Of a DNA stretch of 64,000 bases, positions 34,551 to 43,309 are shown piece after piece. The notes beneath the pieces were generated by a model. It searched no databases, was not told where the DNA came from, and was given only the letters and a program-made list of their open reading frames with translations. Both the position numbers and the translations under genes were made by a program. The stretch covers positions 16,989-80,988 of the forward strand of contig DATDZA010000017.1 of NCBI GenBank assembly GCA_035288865.1. Direction: 5' to 3'. Every line of letters begins with the position of its first letter. Within the stretch, counting starts at the first letter, position 1. This stretch comes from GCA-2688775 sp035288865 (GTDB taxonomy: Archaea; Nanobdellota; Nanobdellia; Woesearchaeales; GW2011-AR4).

Positions 34551-36764
34551 CTAATCACCATTGTACTCGCTTTCAACCACCTCCTTTATCTGCTTCGCCT
34601 TTGCAGGTCCAATCTTCTCAACTTTCTGCAGCTCTTCAGCAGAAGCGTTAACAATATTTTTTATTGTCTTGAAATGCTTCAGCAAAGGTTTTGACAATGT
34701 TAAATTTATACCGGGCAGCGAGCTAATAAAATATTCTTGCTGCTCTTTTAATGATGTTGGCTTGCGGTCAGCATGCACGTTAAAATCCTTTGAAGTCTCT
34801 GCCTGCTCTCTTCTTGCAATTATCTGGAGCAAGGACGCGGTTTCCTTGAAATTTTTTGTCTGTATTATTGGAATTCCGTAAGAAACAGCAATAGTAGCCA
34901 TCATTCCAAGTATTGAATTGTGATGCACGTTGCGAACAGAATAAATATCCTCAGAGCCCTCAATCACAATCACAGGCCTTTCAAAATTATTCTTCATGTT
35001 CTTAATCTGCTCCAATAATCTTCCGTCAATTATTGAATCAACAAAATCAGAAACTGTCTTGATTTCAACTCCGCACCTTGATGATAAAATATAATCCGCA
35101 TATTCCAATCTCTCCAAATTGACCTGAATGTTTTCTTCAACCATTTCCTTTATAACTCCGCTTCCTTTCTCCCTGTAGTCAGCAAAAATTTTTATTTTAT
35201 CTTCAGTATGTTTTGCTGCAGAATTTTCTTTTCTTTCATGAAGGGTTAAATTAAGTTTTTTTCTTAAACTAATTAGATTCATGTACATTTTTTTCTCTTT
35301 ATGATGGGCAACCCATCTGTAAGACTCATCCCTGGTGCCTTTGGCTAACAAAATTATAACTCGCCCTTTTTCCTGCCGTCCAGTCCTGCCGCGCCTTTGT
35401 ATACTCCTGATTGCGCTTGGAATAGGCTCATAGAATATCACCAAATCAACTTTCGGAATGTCAAGGCCTTCTTCCCCGATTGATGTTGCAACAAGCACAT
35501 TAAACAGCCCGTTCCTGAAATCATCAAGCATTTGTTTCTGCTCTTTCTGGCTCATTCCTGTGTCGATTTTTTTCTGCTGACCGACGAAAATGTTTGCTTT
35601 TACATTACTTAATTTATTCAGCTTCTGCATAACATCAAGGGCATTGTCCCTGTACTGGTTGAAAATCATTATCTTAATATTGGGATTTTTGCCGGCTTCG
35701 GCATCAACAATATTCTGAAGCTCGATTAATTTTGGATGCTCAACTCCTTCTTCATGAAGTATTCTTGCTTTTATCAGCGCAGACTTGAAATTTGAGTCAG
35801 CCATTATGCTCCTGATTGCCTTTGTCTGTGATGTGCTGGATTCAGAAACTAATTTTTCAAAATATTTGTGCAGCGCGTTAATTCCCTGCGTTTCAAGCAG
35901 CTCAAGAGCGTGATAAATCTTCATGACTTCGGCAAGAGTTGAAATTGCGCTCCACATCGCAAAATCTTTATCTCCCTGGGAAATCCTGCTCCTTATTTCC
36001 CCCTGGAGCTGCAGCAAGTCTGATTTTGAAACAAACTTTACATCGGCTTTTTTGAGAACTCCACTTTTCTTCAGCCTTTCAAACCTTTCTCTTAAAAATA
36101 GCAACAAGAATTTCTGAATGTCAATAAAAACTCTTGGAAGTTCTACATTCACCCATTCTGTATGGATTTCTTGCACATATGGCTTGACATCGGGGTCTTC
36201 ATCTGTCCTGACCTCAATATCCTCAATGAAAAGATTTTTGCACACTTCCTGTATTTTTTCCATATCGCTTCCCGGCGAAGCGGTCAGCGCAATTATTCTC
36301 GGGAAATTTGAAAGCTTCATGAACTGCTTTGCAACAAATACATAGGCATAATCTCCAACTGCGCGGTGCGCTTCATCAACCCCGAGCAGGCAGACTTCTG
36401 CAAGATTTATGCGGTTGCTGATTATGTCATTTTCCAAACCCTGTGGTGTTGAAAAAATAATTTTTGATTTCTTCCACAGCTCCCCTCTTTTTTCAGGGCT
36501 TATCATGCCTGTGAAAACGGACATTTTGTTTTCATCAATTTCAAAATGCTCCTTGAATACCGCCATATACTGGTCAATCAGCGGCTTGGTAGGCCCGATA
36601 AAAAGTATTTTTGAATTTGGAAACTGCTTCAGCCTCTGGGCAGAAAGCATCAGAAAAATATTCGTCTTCCCCATTCCGGTTGGAAGCACTACCAAAGTGT
36701 TCTTCTCTGCAGCTGTGTTAAGAATAGTCTCCTGATACAGCCTTGGCTCGAAGTTCTTAATCAT
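34551..36764 (-). CDS. hef: Hef-like helicase-nuclease (SF2 plus XPF domain)
   Basis: A 737-residue fork-repair enzyme. SF2 helicase: Walker A PTGMGKT (28-34), DEAH (130-133), TASPGS, then ATSIGEEGLDIP and QRRGRTGR. The XPF nuclease follows: FADYRE (Asp 529), GVEIKTVSDF and SIIDGRLLEQ, with VIEGS; the C-terminus has two helix-hairpin-helix segments (LPGINLTLS, VEKIGPAKAKQI). The catalytic ERKxxxD motif reads E567-I568-K569...D573, Arg replaced by Ile. Hef processes stalled forks and binds PCNA in related archaea. Confidence 0.93.
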   Translation of the reverse strand: MIKNFEPRLYQETILNTAAEKNTLVVLPTGMGKTNIFLMLSAQRLKQFPNSKILFIGPTKPLIDQYMAVFKEHFEIDENKMSVFTGMISPEKRGELWKKSKIIFSTPQGLENDIISNRINLAEVCLLGVDEAHRAVGDYAYVFVAKQFMKLSNFPRIIALTASPGSDMEKIQEVCKNLFIEDIEVRTDEDPDVKPYVQEIHTEWVNVELPRVFIDIQKFLLLFLRERFERLKKSGVLKKADVKFVSKSDLLQLQGEIRSRISQGDKDFAMWSAISTLAEVMKIYHALELLETQGINALHKYFEKLVSESSTSQTKAIRSIMADSNFKSALIKARILHEEGVEHPKLIELQNIVDAEAGKNPNIKIMIFNQYRDNALDVMQKLNKLSNVKANIFVGQQKKIDTGMSQKEQKQMLDDFRNGLFNVLVATSIGEEGLDIPKVDLVIFYEPIPSAIRSIQRRGRTGRQEKGRVIILLAKGTRDESYRWVAHHKEKKMYMNLISLRKKLNLTLHERKENSAAKHTEDKIKIFADYREKGSGVIKEMVEENIQVNLERLEYADYILSSRCGVEIKTVSDFVDSIIDGRLLEQIKNMKNNFERPVIVIEGSEDIYSVRNVHHNSILGMMATIAVSYGIPIIQTKNFKETASLLQIIARREQAETSKDFNVHADRKPTSLKEQQEYFISSLPGINLTLSKPLLKHFKTIKNIVNASAEELQKVEKIGPAKAKQIKEVVESEYNGD

Positions 36765-36888
36765 AGCGCTTTGAGAGTATTTTTGAGTTTAAATAGGTTG
36801 TTGAAGAAATTTGTATCTATGGTGTGTTGTTTTGTATTTTTATTATTAAAACAATTCGAAAAATTATTAAACAAAAGGTTAGCAAATT

Positions 36889-37293
36889 ATGTTTATGGCA
36901 TTGTTTGATGAAATTAAAATCCTATCTAAAAATGGTGGGCTTTGGTCAGCGTTTAAATGGTCCTTGATTGCAATTCCAATAATTTTAATTTTTGAATTTA
37001 TCGGCTTGATGATACCAATTGAAAGTGAGTTTTTATCCCTTTTGACTATTGGAATTTTTGAGAGTATGGGGATGCTATTTTTATATATTTTTGCCCTGAA
37101 AAAAAGCATTAAGCCATTTGGCCTCAAGACGTACTCTTTAAGAGTTGAATATGTAGCAGCGATTACAATTCTGCTTGTCGTGTATTTTAATGTAGTATTT
37201 GCCATATTCTTTCCTTCCCTTTTTGAATTTTCTAGTGTTGGGCTTTTATCAATTGGCTTTATGTTTGTTGTTCCATACTTCATTAAAAAATGA
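36889..37293 (+). CDS. Small membrane protein, four helices
   Basis: A 134-residue hydrophobic protein with membrane helices at about residues 22-42, 48-68, 86-106 and 112-130, and a basic loop around residue 75. No family recognised. It is divergent from hef and convergent with the lipoprotein gene at 37318, 25 bp apart. Confidence 0.55.
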   Translation: MFMALFDEIKILSKNGGLWSAFKWSLIAIPIILIFEFIGLMIPIESEFLSLLTIGIFESMGMLFLYIFALKKSIKPFGLKTYSLRVEYVAAITILLVVYFNVVFAIFFPSLFEFSSVGLLSIGFMFVVPYFIKK

Positions 37294-37317
37294 ACCAGAA
37301 TAAAAACTTTAAATAAT

Positions 37318-38085
37318 TCACTTGGCAGCATTCACCATCAAATCCGCCTTCTTGACCCCGGTTGAAGGCCAGTAAGAAGTTATTTTTACATCTTCTTTCA
37401 TAACAAACTCTGCCCTTATTGGCTGCTTGTCACCGTGCCTGTATTTAACTGTTGGAAATGGCCCTTGAATGTCAATGCCAGCAAAATACATCGTGGCATT
37501 CCTGAATCTGAAATTAATTATGACGGTATCATTTATTCTCGCCATTAGATTATTAGGGTAAAACCCAAAGTCATCAGATTCAATAGAAAATTCTTCCAAT
37601 CCGGGCTGTTGGAGGATCTCTTTTGAAATGGCATCAGATTCAACATTGATTAAAATTGTTTTAATTACTCGAGGATTAAGCGAGGAATGGTCACTCATGA
37701 CCAATTCAGCTGCTATTGAATGCCTTCCCGAAGAAACATTCTCGAAAGTAAAATTATTGTAAGCGCTGATTCTTCTCTCGCTGTCAAGCCACACATGAAA
37801 ATGCCCTTCTCTATTTTTTACCATGCTTCCCACAGGCACAATCTTGAAATTATCGGCATAGACTTTGACATTTATAGTTGAATTTTTTATCATTTGATTA
37901 TCTCTTGGAGACAATATTTTTATGGACGGCGGCGCTATTGTTTTATTGCTTTCAATTTCCACATTTGTAGTTCTTATGTAAGTCTCTTTAGCAATCACAT
38001 CTGAGCTTTGAGCGTCTTTTATTTCAACTTCACTCGTGCATGATGTTAAAACAAGTATCACCAACAAAAAATATATTTTTTTCAT
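37318..38085 (-). CDS. Lipoprotein with DUF4399-like and cupredoxin-like domains
   Basis: A 255-residue protein with a lipobox (LTSC, Cys about residue 16). Residues ~50-150 resemble DUF4399-type extracellular beta domains (SPRDNQMI, GHFHVWLD, GRHSIAAEL, DHSS). Residues ~165-255 look like a cupredoxin fold (FSIESDDFGFYPN, ARINDTVIINF), but the usual Cys/His copper set is absent, so metal binding is doubtful. It lies outside the cell membrane. The upstream gene ends one base before its ATG, so they form an operon. Confidence 0.6.
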   Translation of the reverse strand: MKKIYFLLVILVLTSCTSEVEIKDAQSSDVIAKETYIRTTNVEIESNKTIAPPSIKILSPRDNQMIKNSTINVKVYADNFKIVPVGSMVKNREGHFHVWLDSERRISAYNNFTFENVSSGRHSIAAELVMSDHSSLNPRVIKTILINVESDAISKEILQQPGLEEFSIESDDFGFYPNNLMARINDTVIINFRFRNATMYFAGIDIQGPFPTVKYRHGDKQPIRAEFVMKEDVKITSYWPSTGVKKADLMVNAAK

Positions 38086-38086
38086 C

Positions 38087-38410
38087 TTAGTAAAGCCGGT
38101 CCATCAAAATTCCTTTGCTGTGCAGCTGATAGCTCAGAACAGCCCCAGCAATGAATAGGGCGGCTGCAATTATCCTGTTGCCGTATTGCATTCCCACAAT
38201 GTATCCTATCAAAAATCCTGCAATTATAATATAGAACGGAAAAACAATATTTGTTCTTCTCTGGTACAAAACCCTGCCTGCAAAATATCCCGATACAAAA
38301 ACAAGAGCATATCCCACCATAGCGCTTGGCACCACTAAGGCAAAAATCAGCCCCATTGCTGCAATCAGCAAAAAGAAAAATTCCATCCAGCTTTTTTCAA
38401 CTTCGAACAT
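38087..38410 (-). CDS. Small membrane protein
   Basis: A 107-residue protein from the ATG at 38410, chosen because AGGTGATTT precedes it as a ribosome-binding site; an in-frame ATG at 38512 would add an unlikely basic extension. About four membrane helices fill residues ~8-100. No family recognised. It is encoded directly upstream of the lipoprotein at 37318. Confidence 0.55.
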   Translation of the reverse strand: MFEVEKSWMEFFFLLIAAMGLIFALVVPSAMVGYALVFVSGYFAGRVLYQRRTNIVFPFYIIIAGFLIGYIVGMQYGNRIIAAALFIAGAVLSYQLHSKGILMDRLY

Positions 38411-38558
38411 GTCAAAAATCACCTTTAAACTTACAGTTAAGTGCTGCAAACGCAAATACTTTTGTGTGGTTTTTAACCATGCTCGAAAATATGCTGCCTT
38501 GTAAGGCTCCATTCAACTTACATCCATCAATTAAAAAGATATTGTATATTTTCGACAT

Positions 38559-39314
38559 TTATGGTCCCTTCCATACTTTTCTTTCAAAGCTTACATAATA
38601 CCAAAGCCACAAAATTACGCCGACCAAGAGCGACAGAACAACAGAAAAAAATACTGGTATATCAATCATCATTAAAATTGTTGCGACTATCATTGCGGGC
38701 ATCACAAAGGCATAAATCATCCTGCTTCCAAAAAATATTTTGCCGCCGTCCAAAACCGGAATTGGAAGCATGTTAGTTATATTGTAAATTATGTTGAACA
38801 TAATTGCTTTCTGTAGGAGCGGGTTCGGGGATAATGCATATAAAATTTTTAACAGAATAATCAGCATAAGCGTGAATAGCGGCCCGGCAAGCGCAACCAT
38901 AGATTGCCCTATAATATTTATTCCATACCTGAAAAATCCCAGTCTGTGGCCGGCTAAATGGTGCAGCATAAATGTGCCCGGAATGATAAGCCAGAATTTT
39001 CCGTTGGTGACAAAAGCAAGTATCAGCCCTAAAACAACCCCAAAAGTCCACATCTTGAATTCTATTTTATATCCGATTGCAAGCCCCCAGATTCTTTGGC
39101 CTGCATCGTGAACAAGAACTGACATGGCAACAATCAAAATCGAATTGAACAGGTTAAATAATCCTGCTGCCAGATCAAACTGGTTTGCGCCCCACTCCCT
39201 GAAAGAAATAATGAATGCAATCGCCAATATTGCTATTGCGTAGCCCCTAACTTCATACTTTGTGAATGTGTAATATTTTTTTAATTTGTCTATCAAATCA
39301 ACTAATTCTGCCAT
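38559..39314 (-). CDS. Site-2-protease-like membrane protein with degenerate active site
   Basis: A 251-residue polytopic protein with the M50/S2P layout: six or so helices, the first motif in the second helix and NMLPIPVLDGG (residues 181-191) near the end, whose Asp normally completes the zinc site. The HExxH position reads HDAGQ (69-73), so the catalytic Glu is Asp and the second His is Gln. Family enzymes cleave transmembrane regulators; this copy may be inactive or use an altered site. TATA and neighbours give no further clue. Confidence 0.7.
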   Translation of the reverse strand: MAELVDLIDKLKKYYTFTKYEVRGYAIAILAIAFIISFREWGANQFDLAAGLFNLFNSILIVAMSVLVHDAGQRIWGLAIGYKIEFKMWTFGVVLGLILAFVTNGKFWLIIPGTFMLHHLAGHRLGFFRYGINIIGQSMVALAGPLFTLMLIILLKILYALSPNPLLQKAIMFNIIYNITNMLPIPVLDGGKIFFGSRMIYAFVMPAMIVATILMMIDIPVFFSVVLSLLVGVILWLWYYVSFERKVWKGP

Positions 39315-39467
39315 TGTACTGTTTTTGGAAATGGATTATTTAAGTTTATTGGTTTTAACCGCAAAGTCAGCTAAGGCTTATAGTTTCATGGTTTTATGAT
39401 TATTTTTTGTTTTGTTAATGAACTATTCATTCCATTCGTGGTAAATTTATCTATCAGCTTCAAAAAC

Positions 39468-40172
39468 TTATTTTCCAATCGAATAGCTGTAGTTCAAATT
39501 AATTTCTTCACTCCTTTTAACCAGTTCTAGAACATCATCAACATGCCCTGCGCCCAGAATTGCAAGGATTTTTTTATCCGGATTGGAATTTACTAAATTC
39601 CTTAAATTTCCAGCAATCACGGAATTTCTTTCCTCAATCAGGACTTTATGCACATTCGGATACCTTTCTTTTAATCTTGATGTTAATCTCCTGATTATCT
39701 TTTTTTCTGGCACAGTCCTCAAATCAAAATCAATCCTCTCCCCTTTTGTAAATATAGACTTTAAAATATCTGCAGCAAAATTCCATTTTTCTTTCCAAGT
39801 CAAAGTTTTTGAAAGCCTTCGCAGGGTTATTTCAATATCCTGGTCAACCAGCGCAATTTGAATATTGTTTTTCTTCGCAATCTGAACTGCCTGCTTCATC
39901 TCAGAGCCTGGCGCAACTCCAACGAGCTTTCCAAGCTTTTTCTCTGCCCACGCGCCAATCAGAGAGAAAACAAATCCTTTTATTCCAATTTGCCTGATAG
40001 CTCTAAGCCGAATTTTTCTGGGAGCCTTGCTCATCAGGGCAGGCAATCTTTTGGCATCAAGCTCTATCGCTACAATATCCGGCTTTTCTTCTTCTATATA
40101 CTTTTTTACTTCATCCAGGCTTTGCTTTGCTATATGTGAAGTTCCTAAAAATACTAAATTCCCATATTTCAT
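39468..40172 (-). CDS. TraB/PrgY-family protein
   Basis: A 234-residue TraB-domain protein. Signatures: LVFLGTSHIA at the N-terminus, IVAIELDAKR, VLIEERNSVIA and ILAILGAGHVDDV near the end, containing the conserved Gly-His and Glu-Arg residues. TraB/PrgY/GumN-like proteins belong to the Tiki-related putative metalloprotease superfamily. Archaeal members often carry C-terminal membrane helices, which are absent here, so this is a short cytoplasmic form. Confidence 0.85.
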   Translation of the reverse strand: MKYGNLVFLGTSHIAKQSLDEVKKYIEEEKPDIVAIELDAKRLPALMSKAPRKIRLRAIRQIGIKGFVFSLIGAWAEKKLGKLVGVAPGSEMKQAVQIAKKNNIQIALVDQDIEITLRRLSKTLTWKEKWNFAADILKSIFTKGERIDFDLRTVPEKKIIRRLTSRLKERYPNVHKVLIEERNSVIAGNLRNLVNSNPDKKILAILGAGHVDDVLELVKRSEEINLNYSYSIGK

Positions 40173-40296
40173 GAATTATCGGGAATCAATGTATTTTATT
40201 AAGGCTTTCCACTTTTTTTCAAAAGATTTAAATACTACTTCGCAGATAAAACACTTTAAAGTTAAATGATTTTTAAATAAAATAAAGGTGATTTCA

Positions 40297-40584
40297 ATGC
40301 TAAAGATGAAAAAGATAAGCGAAACTTATGATATGAGGGTATTTACAGACAACGGCGAGTATTTTGGTGATGTTGAAGAGTCAATTCTTACTCAAAATAA
40401 GGTATTTGGCTGGAGAGTAAGGGCAACAAAGAATTCATTCTTGAACAAAGTTCTAGGTTCAGCAAAAGGAGTAATTGTGCCTCACCAACTGGTCAAATCC
40501 ATAGGTGATATAATGATCATCAGCAAGGCAGCTGTTCCTTCTTACAATGAAGGCTCAGAATCCAAAGGAAAGGAAGAGGAATAA
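40297..40584 (+). CDS. PRC-barrel domain protein
   Basis: A 95-residue protein with the ATG at 40297 supported by AAGGTGATTTC just upstream; an ATG three codons earlier is possible. The PRC-barrel runs from MRVFTDNGEYFGDVEE to VIVPHQLVKSIGDIMII, followed by a short acidic tail. It resembles the 7014 protein. The next gene starts 14 bp downstream and may be co-transcribed. Confidence 0.72.
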   Translation: MLKMKKISETYDMRVFTDNGEYFGDVEESILTQNKVFGWRVRATKNSFLNKVLGSAKGVIVPHQLVKSIGDIMIISKAAVPSYNEGSESKGKEEE

Positions 40585-40598
40585 GATTTTAATTCATC

Positions 40599-41015
40599 AT
40601 GGGTTTAATTAGTTGGTGGCAAAATAGAAGAGCAAAAGAATTAAAAATAACCCATGATGAACTATCCGCTGAATTTTTTGAGACCCACGAGACATTAAAA
40701 AAACAATTCTATGAACTTAAGGAAATTATTTCCAAAAGGTTGGATAGGAAAATAGTTTTTGCAAAACGCAATCATTTTTATGAGACTTATCAGAAATTCT
40801 CAAAAGTGCTAGATGCATTAATCTCATTGGATAGAAGATGGCAAGATATAGATTCAAAGATGGGATTTCTTTTTGGTAGGGGTATACTCTATTTACTTAA
40901 ATACGAGAATAATTTTAATTATGATAAGGCATTGAATACTTTAAATATGATGGAAAAAGCTTTGGATGCAATAGAATCTCCATTAAGTGATTTAAGATTA
41001 AGTTCTGCCGCTTAG
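40599..41015 (+). CDS. Hypothetical helical protein
   Basis: A 138-residue, almost entirely alpha-helical soluble protein. Residues ~20-50 (DELSAEFFETHETLKKQF) and ~95-130 look like coiled-coil helices. No family recognised. It lies 14 bp after the PRC-barrel gene and is convergent with the zinc-ribbon gene at 41024. Confidence 0.5.
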   Translation: MGLISWWQNRRAKELKITHDELSAEFFETHETLKKQFYELKEIISKRLDRKIVFAKRNHFYETYQKFSKVLDALISLDRRWQDIDSKMGFLFGRGILYLLKYENNFNYDKALNTLNMMEKALDAIESPLSDLRLSSAA

Positions 41016-41023
41016 ACTATTTT

Positions 41024-41362
41024 CTAATAGCTCATAACCCTTGAATTGCAGTAAGGGCAGTTCTTTGGAATTCTTGTTTCCGGGTCTATCTTGAACTTGT
41101 ACCCGCACGAAGTGCATTTATGGGCTATCCTGCCAGCTTTTGGCTCTTCAGAGTGCATAACTGTGACTTGCGGAGTTGATGATGGGTTTTGCATTTGCGC
41201 CGCTTGTTTTTTGTGCATTGCTTCGTCTTCAATCTCCTTGTGAATTTTCTTGTTTTTGATGCAGTCAGGACACACCATTTTGCCTATATCCAAATCCATC
41301 TTTAGTGAGGAAGCAGGCACTTTATTGCTGCATCCTTTGCATGGAACCATTGCATCGTACAT
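41024..41362 (-). CDS. Double zinc-ribbon protein, copy 1
   Basis: A 112-residue protein from the ATG at 41362 (MYDAMVPC); upstream in-frame codons look non-coding. Two zinc sites: CKGC...CPDC at the N-terminus and CTSCGYKF...CPYCNS at the C-terminus, joined by a charged linker (~45-80). It shares this architecture with the protein at 41450. Likely a nucleic-acid or protein adaptor; function unknown. Confidence 0.65.
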   Translation of the reverse strand: MYDAMVPCKGCSNKVPASSLKMDLDIGKMVCPDCIKNKKIHKEIEDEAMHKKQAAQMQNPSSTPQVTVMHSEEPKAGRIAHKCTSCGYKFKIDPETRIPKNCPYCNSRVMSY

Positions 41363-41449
41363 TTTTAGTCCTCCCAACCCTTGGCGAAAGCGTTGATGGA
41401 AAGCATGCAATGAGGAACATAATGTTCCTCGGAACCATTGTAGTCCATT

Positions 41450-41800
41450 TTAGTCCCCCTTCATCTTGAACGCATCTGCCATAATCCTTGCAGTGCTTCC
41501 TTTTACATTGATATTTCCAGAGCCGCAGTAAGGGCATGTTGAAACAGCAATATGCTTTGCCCTTTTGAAATTATACTTGCAGGCTTTACAGAAATATTCT
41601 TTCATCGCCGGCTCTTCCTGTCTTTTTTGTGACCTTATAGGTTCTTCCGGTCTGGTGTTTGATGAAACTTTTCTGTCAAGGCAGCCCCTGCATACTAGAT
41701 TCTTGCCGTTTGGGTCCATTCTCATCATATTCATAGGGTGCTCATTACCGCACTTGAAGCATTTAATTTTAAGATCTGTGTTTTTTTCTATGATTCTCAC
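41450..41800 (-). CDS. Double zinc-ribbon protein, copy 2
   Basis: A 116-residue protein with CFKCGNEHP...CRGC near the start and FCKACKYNFKRA...CPYCGSGNI near the end, the same two-ribbon layout as the neighbour at 41024, from which it likely arose by tandem duplication. A short C-terminal tail follows the second ribbon. No catalytic motif. The tRNA-Gly gene lies 124 bp away on the other strand. Confidence 0.65.
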   Translation of the reverse strand: MRIIEKNTDLKIKCFKCGNEHPMNMMRMDPNGKNLVCRGCLDRKVSSNTRPEEPIRSQKRQEEPAMKEYFCKACKYNFKRAKHIAVSTCPYCGSGNINVKGSTARIMADAFKMKGD

Positions 41801-41924
41801 CTTTATTTTTAAATCAGGATTTTTTGATTAAGTTAATATTTAAATTTTGTGTTTGAATTTGTGTTTTGTTGTTATGTTATAATGAAAATACTTTAATACT
41901 GAACTGAAATTCACGCTTCATTAT

Positions 41925-42046
41925 ACGGCTGTGGTCTAGTGGTTTGATTCGAGCTTCCCACGATTTAAAAATCAGAAAAAGCTTGAGGTCCGGGTTCGAT
42001 TTGTGCCAAGTGAGCATTTTGGTACACGCAAGTCCCGGCAGCCGTA
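41925..42046 (+). tRNA. tRNA-Gly (CCC) with two introns
   Basis: Acceptor stem ACGGCTG (41925-41931) pairs with CAGCCGT (42039-42045), discriminator A at 42046, CCA not encoded. D-arm is normal. Anticodon stem CGAGC (41950-41954)/GCTTG (41981-41985); anticodon CCC at 41957-41959. An insertion of ~19 nt (41961-41979) sits at the canonical 37/38 site. T-stem CCGGG (41990-41994) pairs with CCCGG (42034-42038), but the T-loop TTCGATT is followed by ~32 extra nt (42002-42033) that fold into an 8-bp hairpin. Removing both gives a normal ~71-nt tRNA. EndA is encoded at 21388. Confidence 0.85.
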
Positions 42047-42100
42047 TTTATAATTTTGTGGTATATCTTTATCCTGGAGGGCAAGACCAAGAGGGGGATT

Positions 42101-42253
42101 TCACGTTTTTTTAAAATCTGCCCAAAGAGAGATTACTCCTAAAGTCAAAAAAAGCAAAGCTTCAACCCAATTTTGTTTTTGAAATGCTTCTATTAGTGCT
42201 ATGCCGAAAAGGATGATAAATACGGCAGAGTTTGCAAATGTTAAATTTTTCAT
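42101..42253 (-). CDS. Very small membrane protein
   Basis: Fifty residues from the ATG at 42253, preferred over an in-frame ATG at 42319 because a TATA-like TTTTAAATAT lies about 31 bp before it. Two hydrophobic helices (~6-22 and ~29-45) and a short basic end. No family recognised. It stands alone between tRNA-Gly and a small basic protein gene. Confidence 0.45.
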   Translation of the reverse strand: MKNLTFANSAVFIILFGIALIEAFQKQNWVEALLFLTLGVISLWADFKKT

Positions 42254-42412
42254 ACTGATGGCTAAAATATGGGCATATTTAAAATTTCTTATCTTCATGG
42301 CTGTATAATCTTCCCGCACATAAATACACTTGCCTCGAAATTTAAACTAACCTAACACTATTTTTCAAAAAATAGAATAAACTTTATAAATAAGTTTCAA
42401 TTCTCAAAAGCT

Positions 42413-42637
42413 ATGGGAAGAAAAGACAAGCCTAAGAGAATAAGTGCAAAAAAGGAAAGGTACCTCAAATTCAGGAAAGAGAAGCCTACTAATCTTACTG
42501 TTGCCCCTCCTGACTTGTCAGAAGAGCAGGTTAAGGACAGGAGGTTTGACGAGCAGCACATAAGTGACTTCTGGCGGCATTACAGACGGCCTGCTGAAAG
42601 ATTTGTGAACGAGAGAAAAGCCAAAAGCAAAAGATAA
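42413..42637 (+). CDS. Small basic hypothetical protein
   Basis: A 74-residue, highly basic protein: the N-terminus (MGRKDKPKRISAKKERY) and the C-terminus (NERKAKSKR) are rich in Lys/Arg, with DEQHISDFWRHYRRPAERF between them. The composition suggests nucleic-acid or ribosome binding. A TATA-like TTTATAAATA lies about 30 bp upstream. No family recognised. Confidence 0.55.
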   Translation: MGRKDKPKRISAKKERYLKFRKEKPTNLTVAPPDLSEEQVKDRRFDEQHISDFWRHYRRPAERFVNERKAKSKR

Positions 42638-42701
42638 GTCAGCGTTCTGTTCGCGGATTAAATTAGAAAGTTATTTATAGCCAAATATGGGAGTCACGCA
42701 T

Positions 42702-43283
42702 ATGGTATGGAGTTTCTTTCACGAGTTGGGCAGAAAAATTGTGCATATGACTATCCTCGTCATTCTTGTCCTCTATTTTTTTATTGAGAATACCACCGGA
42801 AAGCAGATTGCTTTGCTTTTCCTTGTTGGATTGCTGATAGCTTTCTTAGTTTTAGAATATTTTAGAATTGAGCTTGGATGGAAAATCCCTTTCTTCTCGC
42901 TTTTCATAAGGGCAAAAGAGGAAAACAGGATGTACGGCGTTGTTTATTTTCTTTCAGCTAGCATAATTTCACTTGCGGTATTTGATAAAAAAATAGCATT
43001 AGCTGCCCTTTTGATGACAACTTTCGGCGACATGGTTGCTGCCATTGTCGGCAAAAGATACGGCACAAACTTGATTTACAGAAATAAGACCTCGGCAGGT
43101 TTTTTTGGGGAATTGGTAATTAACCTGATTGTGGGCTTCCTGATACTTGACAGCATTTACATAATTCTTGGAATGGCATTTGTTGCAACAATTGTAGAAA
43201 CTTTGGTTGACGAACTTGATGATAATTTGATGATACCTATATTTTCAGGGTTTGTTGGGCAGATAATTCTATATAGTTTGTAA
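42702..43283 (+). CDS. Dolichol kinase / CTP-dependent lipid kinase-like membrane protein
   Basis: A 193-residue membrane protein from the ATG at 42702, placed 31 bp after TTATTTATAG (an in-frame ATG at 42687 is too close). Family signs: HELGRKIVH at the N-terminus, FRIELGW, IRAKEENRMYGVVYFL, and FGDMVAAIVGKRYG, as in SEC59/DGK1/VTE5 enzymes that phosphorylate polyprenols or diacylglycerol with CTP. About six helices. In an archaeon it could act on dolichol or archaeol precursors; the substrate is inference. Confidence 0.75.
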   Translation: MVWSFFHELGRKIVHMTILVILVLYFFIENTTGKQIALLFLVGLLIAFLVLEYFRIELGWKIPFFSLFIRAKEENRMYGVVYFLSASIISLAVFDKKIALAALLMTTFGDMVAAIVGKRYGTNLIYRNKTSAGFFGELVINLIVGFLILDSIYIILGMAFVATIVETLVDELDDNLMIPIFSGFVGQIILYSL

Positions 43284-43309
43284 TAATTTTTTTTATTAAT
43301 CAAAATTAT

